The notes under the pieces are model-generated. The model was not told the DNA's origin. It ran no database searches and saw only the letters and a program-made list of their open reading frames with translations. A program made the translations under genes and the position numbers. From the NCBI RefSeq assembly GCF_018691265.1, contig NW_024881330.1, positions 15,375,386 through 15,439,385 on the forward strand: a DNA stretch of 64,000 nucleotides, given 5' to 3'. Shown here one piece after another: positions 57,581 through 64,000 of the stretch (positions within the stretch are counted from its first letter, which is position 1; every line of letters begins with the position of its first letter). This DNA is from Tyto alba. Its lineage: Eukaryota > Chordata > Aves > Strigiformes > Tytonidae.

Positions 57581-58500
57581 ATTGACAGTGATCTTGAGGA
57601 TGCCATGGGACGGAGTATATGTACTCTCATCAGATTTGCAGATGACACTAAATTGGGGTTAACAGTCAATAGACTTCAAGAGTAGGGCTGCCGTACATAG
57701 GGACCAGACATAGGCTGGAGGAATGTGTCAGCAGGAACCCTATGAAATTCAGGAATGACAAATGCAGAGTTCTGCAGCTGGGAAGGTCAAGCACCTTGCA
57801 CCCCATTCAGCCTGGGGCTGGCTGGCTGGGTAGCGGTTTTGGTGAAGACCACCTGTGCTCTTGATAGTCAGGAAGATGAGATGAACCAGTGTTGTGCCTT
57901 GGCAGCAAAGAATGCTAACAGAATCATGGCAGTATTAACAGGAGCATAGTGAGCTCATCAGGGATAGTCATTATTCCCCTTTACTTTGTGCTTTGTAGAC
58001 TCTAGTTCTGGGATCTCCAGTGCTGGAACTTGCACTCCAATGCAAGTTCAGGTGAGGGCCACCAAGATGCTCAGGGTGGAAGCACTAACCCTGTGAGCAG
58101 GGAATTGAGGAAACTGGGCCTGTTCAGCTTGGGGAAGAGGCAGCTTGCTGGGGTGGGATGGGGGGACTATTAGCAGCCCCCAGTGTGTAGAAGAATGTTA
58201 TCAAAAAGAGGGAGCCAGTCTTTTCACAGTCATGTATGAGAGACACTAGACTTTAGCTGAAACAAGAGGCTGAGGCTGAACTTAAGGAGAAACTTCTTCC
58301 CCGTGAGAACTGTTGTGCATTGGGACAGATTTCTCAGGTTGCGGAGTCTCTGTCCTGGGAAGGTTTCAAGCCCCAGCTAGACAAAACTTTGAGAAACCTG
58401 ATCTGATCTCATAGCTGACACTGCTTTGAGAAGGAGGTTGGGCTAGAAAGCTGCAGGGGCCTCTTCCAACCTGAATTTTTCTGTGGTCCTGTGATTTGCT
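57581..58500 (+). mobile_element. CR1 LINE 3' portion, sense orientation
   Basis: The segment starts in the late RT region of CR1 ORF2, with 'agatttgcagatgacactaa' (…FADDTKLG), and continues through the C-terminal region. Recognisable blocks include 'gaaactgggcctgttcagct', 'gaggctgaacttaaggagaa' with 'cttcttccccgtgagaactg', and 'gggaaggtttcaagccccag'. It finishes at the 3' end 'gggcctcttccaacctgaat' and 'ctgtggtcctgtgatt'. Stops and indels break the reading frame, so it is inactive. It is inserted in the SAMD12 intron in the same transcriptional orientation. Confidence 0.92.
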
Positions 58501-61246
58501 GAGTACTTACTCAGTACCTCAGAACTGGTAAAATGCATTTTGCATCCAATGAGGGAGAATTAAATATGGAAAGGTCTAATAAGAAATTGAGAGATTTCTT
58601 TTATACACAGAATCCTTGAGTTCAGGGAGTGGAGCCTTTGGTTAAATTGACTTATTCAGCAACAGGTCAGAGGTCATTTTTGTGGTGTTGGACCCAGAGC
58701 CAGAACCAAAAAAATTTGAAAGACTAACACTGAGCAAGATCTAAGGGCCCCCGATAGGAATTAGCAATGGTAGGAAAAATAAGACAATAAAAAGGGGGGA
58801 ACAAAGATGACAGTGGTCTGTACAACCAAGGAAGGAATGTAATGTTAGGGCCATGCCACTGGAGGAGGCTCTACAACTGGTGTTTGCATTTACACCACTG
58901 TGAGGGGGCATAAGTTGCTCTGACTGGCCAGCTTTTTACACTCATTTTATACCCGTATAATCCAGGAGGCAAACCTGAGAACTGGACCTTGCTTTCAGTG
59001 TGCATTTGTGGCTTTGAATTTGCCAGGCAGCAATACTTTTAAATGACTAGGGAGTTCTTGAGAGATAAGCTGTTCTTTGGCAGTCTTATCCTGTACCATT
59101 GAAACAAATGCAGTTTTTTGCAATATCTCAGCATTGACAGGAGCAAGGCTGGGCATAGAATGACTAAGGAATAACCGTTTTGGGGAGAATGGTCCATTGA
59201 CAAAGTAATAAAAATGATGTTTAAGTAACTTATTGATGTGTGATTTTTTGAAAAAAAGGAAGGAAGGAAACCCTGTTTCATCTCTTGTTTTTATGCCATG
59301 TTCCCCAGTGTGCTAATGCATGTCTTCAGAGCATGAGGTTTTAATGCTATGATCATTAAATAAACCTCATTCTGTCAAAGTAATACCCAAGAGATACCTT
59401 GGTCCAAGTGACGGAATTTGATAGGAGATACTTGAAAGGACTCAAGCCTTTTTAAATTAAACTTTTAAAGAGGAAAGGAACAGGACTCAAGAAAACCTCT
59501 TTAGTTTTAGAAGGGACCAGAACTTATGAATATGCATTAAATACCAAACGGCACCTTGGAAAATGAAAACCTGCTGCAAAAAGCCAGAAAAACTGGCTAA
59601 TTCTATAACCTCTAAAGATGCTTATGTTAAATCAGCTATATTGACATATATTTTTATGAAATTAATAGAAAATCTTGCTTTTAAAGTCTGATTTGATTTA
59701 TTTTTGTCACTTCAATAATATCTGTGCAAATGTTAGAGTTTTATCATATCATCTGAAATACTCAAGTTGTTTAGCATGCTGGTAAAGGGATGGTCTTGTG
59801 GTTTAAGATACCACACTGGAATTTGGAGAAATCTTGGATCCATTTCAGGTTACTCTGGTATTCTTCGGAAGCACACTAAATCCTAAGGGTCTAAGTTACT
59901 CTCTCTGTACAGAGGAAGGTCTTCTTTTTCTTATCAAAGTGTTGGCAGATATCTTTCTGATTTCCAGGACATATATTGTTTAATTATGCCCTTTGTTTCA
60001 TGGAACTCAGCCGAATTTTGTGCTGCAACCAATGAACTGACCTGAGGACAAGAGATGTGTAGTAGAGCACAGGAGGCCTGCTTCTCATTCCTACCTCTGG
60101 GGCAGGAAGGATGACCAAACCCAGGTGGCTTTATTCACCATATTGTGACCTCCTGTTTGTGTTCATCCTTCCTGTATATGTTTTGGTGTCTGTATAAGAA
60201 AGATAAAGATACCACTGTTGTTAAATAAATGTATTGTGATCTGTGTATAAAAGATGTTGTTTAAGAGTCAGCTGAATCTTCCTATTAACAGGTCCATTTG
60301 ATTTGGAACAACTTTTATTCATTTCTTGATCGCTCACTTGGCAAGTGATTCCAACTGTGTTATCCTTCATCCTTCCATTATTGATGAGTATCACATTGAC
60401 CCAGAATATCTCTTCTGCCTGTGACACAGCATACCTGATGTGAGGCCTGATGCAAGAAGCAAAATGAGGTCTTCTATAAGGTGACCTCAATAGGTGCTCA
60501 CCCTAGTGCTTCCCCATCTGTGTTGCCTGACACCTGGCCCTGCAGAGTCTTCTCACAAATCCTGCTGTAGTTACAGTGCAATAGACTATACAAACCAGCA
60601 CCATTTCTTAGCTTATTTTACTGGGCATTGTTTTATTGTCTCTTATAAAACTGGTCACAACCTACCATCTAGGTTGTTGTTGGTAGAGGACTGTTTTTTA
60701 TTATTGGGTGTAGGACTGGTTCCAAGTGAAGAAGGTCATGGGTCAGGGCAAGGTGTTGTAGGAAGTACTTTAGTCTCCTTTAAAGAATTATTAAAGTTTT
60801 GTTTATGGCAGTTTTCTCTGGTCCCAACCCTGTAGCAAGTTTTGAGAATTCTGCACCACTATCATATATCTCAGAAACCATCTAGTTTATTCACAGAAGA
60901 AGAAAGGCGCTTTTTAATAGAAACAAAAAGAACCTTAATTGTGTCCAAATGGAGGGTATTTCCAATAAAACATGAATTATCTTCCTTGTTTTGCATGTGA
61001 CAGTGCTCTTCAGCACAAAAGATCTCTCCTCCCAAGCACTGTTCATCTGATAGTGTTGTTGTAGAAGCAGCTTCCATCTCCAGCTGTCTCTGTGAAGCCC
61101 TTCCCCTCTCCGTGCTGCAAAGCTTAAGCCAGCCTTGCCCACAGTCCCTATTTATGCTACTTTTCCCTTCTCATTCTGTGAGGTCTTAACAGCAGTGTTG
61201 ATTGGTAGGCTGTCAGATCAATCCTAACTACATCCATCTGTGGTTT

Positions 61247-61264
61247 AAAAAAATAAAATAAAAT
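61247..61264 (+). repeat. Short AAAAT/TAAAA pentamer tract
   Basis: An A-rich run with about three AAAAT units. A T-rich counterpart with TTTTA units lies at about 61921-61950. Both are short simple repeats. Confidence 0.7.
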
Positions 61265-61920
61265 CACTGCTTCACCCTGGAGAGAGCTTTTATTCTACTG
61301 TGTGGATAAGGTCAGACTTATTTGCAGCATTCTTTGTGAAGCTGTGATGCTTGTGTTAGAAAATGTGAGGGACTAAAGAGTTTTCCCTGTTTCATACTTG
61401 ACTGCTTTCAAACTTCTAACATGTGGAACACATCAAAGAGTGATGGGCATTGGGATAAGGCTCCTGTTTGCATAATATGTGACAACTGTTCCTTTTTGCA
61501 TTGAAAATAATATTAGAAATATATTAATGCAACCCTGTGTTTATATAGCATAGAATTGAAAGAAGTTGGATATGCCAAACAGTTGGGAAGTGGGAATCTT
61601 TTCTTCATTATTCAACCTCTTATTGATAAGGAAAATTTTGCATGAAAGTAATCTCTTGCATCTCAGCAATGACTCTTGGGTCTGGCTTTTCAGTCAGATT
61701 ATAGCTCATGCAATATATAGCAAAATCCCACAACAGGAGTCAAAACTGTAGTGGCTCATGAGAGAACTGGTATGACCAGGAAGGCTCCTCTGCAGTTGAG
61801 AAGGGGACAAAGAGGCACTTGAACACTTCATGGAAGTTATAAGTTAAGTTTTAACATAGTTGATTTTCTGATAAATTAGCTTATCTGTGAAACGTTATGG
61901 CAGAAAGTCATATTTTGTGA

Positions 61921-61950
61921 TTTTTTAATTTTATTTTATTTTTTTTTTAA
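61921..61950 (+). repeat. Short TTTTA-containing T-rich tract
   Basis: Thymine-rich sequence containing three TTTTA-like units and a T10 run. The unit resembles the TTTTA repeat known in another intron of human SAMD12, but it is short and differently placed. Confidence 0.7.
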
Positions 61951-63744
61951 TCTGGAACAGGAGAACATTTTCTAACTAGCTGCTGTGACAAAGTCTTCAT
62001 TGCTAAACCAATTTGCTGCTTGTGCATTTGAGAACTAGGCCCTATATGCATAAGAAGAAATCAAGTCAATTAGTCATGAAGTGGAGCTATCTACTGTGTG
62101 CAAACAAGTGGGGAGTGTCTAATGCTAGTGTTACATAAAATCCTGTGTGGAATATAAGTGATATTATCGTCTATTTGGTTTAATAGGAAAGGGAACTTGC
62201 TGAAGGGCAACTGAGGCATTTTTGGCCTTGCTTGTCAATGACATATTTTTACTGCTTCTCTATCTACTGAAATCAGAATGAAGAGTTTCTACGATCCTGC
62301 TCCATTATCAGCTGTGAGATCTGCTGTGCAAGTAGCTGATGAATGTTTTACATCATTTCCTGTTTTATTGGATATTTCTTGGGTCAGGTTCCTTTACTTT
62401 GGTATGCTCTCTCCACTTGTAACAACCTGGGAAGATCTCTCATGGTTTCAATTAACAATTGCTCTACAGCATACTCGGAAGGGAATTGTACTCTAGCTGC
62501 CTCTTTTTCTTGACTCTGTTGCTATATAAGAATTCGGTAAAAGCCATGGTAGCCAGATTTGCTGTAGCTTTTACTCCTACCTGATGTATAACACAGAATC
62601 CAAATCATCTTTGAATTGAAAAGTGTAATTCCTGTCCTTTACCTTCAAATTTTAAATTCTCAAATTTTTAGATAAGTTCTTGTGTGAGTATTTAGGTGAC
62701 AGGAGAAAAAGCTGTATTGCTCTTCATTTGAATTAGTGTTTACTTGCTTCTCAGTACTTACTCCTCAAGTGCTGTCAGATGTTGAGGAATTAATGTTTCA
62801 TAATTACATGCAATGATAATTGGATTATTCCTTCCCTCTAACACAAGGGTGTTTTGCATTTTTAATTTAATCTTGTTCTATTTATTTTAGTCAACTTTTA
62901 CTAACTAGAAATTGTATCATCTTTTACCCTTCTCCTTTAAAAGATCTTTGTCGTACAGTCTTTGTAAACCTCATCCACTGCATTCTCTACAAAACACTGA
63001 TTCACGTCAGTATCGTGTAAAACTCACCCTCAGAACCTCTCACCATGGCAGCCAGTTTCAAAATCATTTTCTGTTTCTTACTCAGAGGGGAGCTAAAAAT
63101 GTGAATTAGGGTAAGATATGGAAAACTGTATCAAATGTCTTAGCAAAGCCTATTTCAGGAATTCTCAAATCATATTGTAAAGCTTTGTGCTTTGTGATAT
63201 TTCCTAGTTTGCTGATAAGACTGCGCAGAGTGCCACTAAGAACTGAACACTGATTGTGATCCACTGACAGAGCCAAAAAGCTCAGGAGCTACTGATTTAG
63301 CCTTTGGGTGCTTATCTATCTTAGGTGACTCAGGCATTCAACTTAAGTGGGATTCCTAAGACCATGGGTAAGGGAGTAAACTGCTGAAGTAATCAGCGGA
63401 GGGGCAAGGGATGCCTCCAGACAGATTAATTCAGTGTACTTGATATAGCTAAGAGAAGATGCTATGAAAACACCCCTTTTAGGTTCGCCCTGTTTCCTTT
63501 GTCCACCTTCTTTTGTTTTGCGATCCTTCACATGTTCTTGACGAAGCATTCTTTTTATCAACTGTTTTTTCTTTAGCTGCTTTACAGGGATATTGATTAC
63601 TTATTAATAGTTTCAACACTTTGCCGAACATTGAAGCTCTACTATCTCATTTTATTTCTCAGGAAGTGTTTTTTCTACAGGTTTTTGGAACCATCACCAA
63701 CTTTTAATGACTATATTATTAATTTACTATGTTCCTTGATCGCT

Positions 63745-63870
63745 AAGCTGTGTGATCCCGTTATCTGGAAGCTAGGCAGGATGAAGCACTGTTATTACTT
63801 GGAGACCTCCAAGGAACAGCTTGAAGCTATAGGATGTAGTATTGTTAACCCTGGTGGCCCTTCTTCATTT
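63745..63870 (+). mobile_element. 5S-rRNA-like SINE fragment, probably AmnSINE1 type
   Basis: The sequence aligns to the 3' two-thirds of 5S rRNA. 'gtgatcccgttatctggaag' matches the 'TGATCTCGGAAG' region, 'aagctaggcagg' matches the internal promoter 'AAGCTAAGCAGG', and 'ttattacttggagacctcc' matches 'TTAGTACTTGGATGGGAGACC' with a small deletion. 'agctataggatg' follows near the 5S 3' end. Sequence continuing to 'ctggtggcccttcttcattt' could be the SINE body. 5S-derived heads are a feature of SINE3-class elements such as the amniote AmnSINE1. It is too diverged and 5'-incomplete to be a working 5S rRNA gene. Confidence 0.65.
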
Positions 63871-64000
63871 ATGGTTTTTTATATGTCCATTTTTTTATTT
63901 CCCCCCTTGATTAATACTAATGAACTATTCCAATATGGTGCATAATAGCCTGGAGTCTTTCCACTCAAAGGATGGTGTCCTTACTTTAGAAGTGGTCATT

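Noticed and set aside
63745..63870. Functional 5S rRNA gene
   Set aside because: The 5' third is unrecognisable, the internal promoter has substitutions and a deletion, and there is no T-run terminator at the expected place. A SINE fragment explains it better.

Overview
The window is vertebrate nuclear DNA, almost certainly from a bird. It carries several CR1 LINE copies with the characteristic avian 3' end, a long solo LTR of a type I recall from bird genomes, and the first part of a large, intron-rich gene. There are no operons or bacterial features. Nearly all short open frames are chance or repeat-derived.

The one gene I recognise is SAMD12 (sterile alpha motif domain containing 12), on the + strand. 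Exon 1 (13 coding bases, starting at 8360) sits in a strong CpG island at about 8080-9010. Exon 2 is 27812-27987 and exon 3, which carries the first part of the SAM domain, is 54969-55098. Splice phases chain correctly (1, then 0, then 1). Together they encode about 106 residues that agree closely with my recollection of human SAMD12. The rest of the SAM domain and the C-terminus lie beyond the right edge, so about 85% of the window is SAMD12 introns.

The most interesting observation is a 117-base candidate cassette exon at 36404-36520. It has a strong acceptor and donor and phase 0 at both ends. Only one reading frame is open, and that is the frame the neighbouring exons require. It would insert 39 residues between the N-terminal tail and the SAM domain. 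I do not know it from canonical SAMD12.

Region by region: 1-7250 is upstream intergenic DNA with a decayed ~1.6 kb CR1 (+) and a short CR1 (-). 7252-7891 is a well-preserved CR1 (-) ending a few hundred bases from the promoter. 7892-9010 is the promoter and CpG island, with a ZNF143/SBS-like site, GC boxes and two upstream AUGs that overlap the start codon. Intron 1 (8373-27811) contains a ~1 kb solo LTR at about 12791-13795, two adjacent AT-rich hairpins near 18.8 kb and a perfect 20-bp palindrome at 22010. The next intron (27988-54968) contains the candidate exon, a CR1 3' scrap at 41.2 kb and two related copies of an unclassified ~200 bp repeat (46755 and 52851). The last intron (55099 onward) contains a CR1 (+) at 57581-58500 and a 5S-rRNA-like, AmnSINE1-type SINE fragment at 63745-63870.

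I see no tRNA or rRNA gene, no CRISPR array and no second protein-coding gene.
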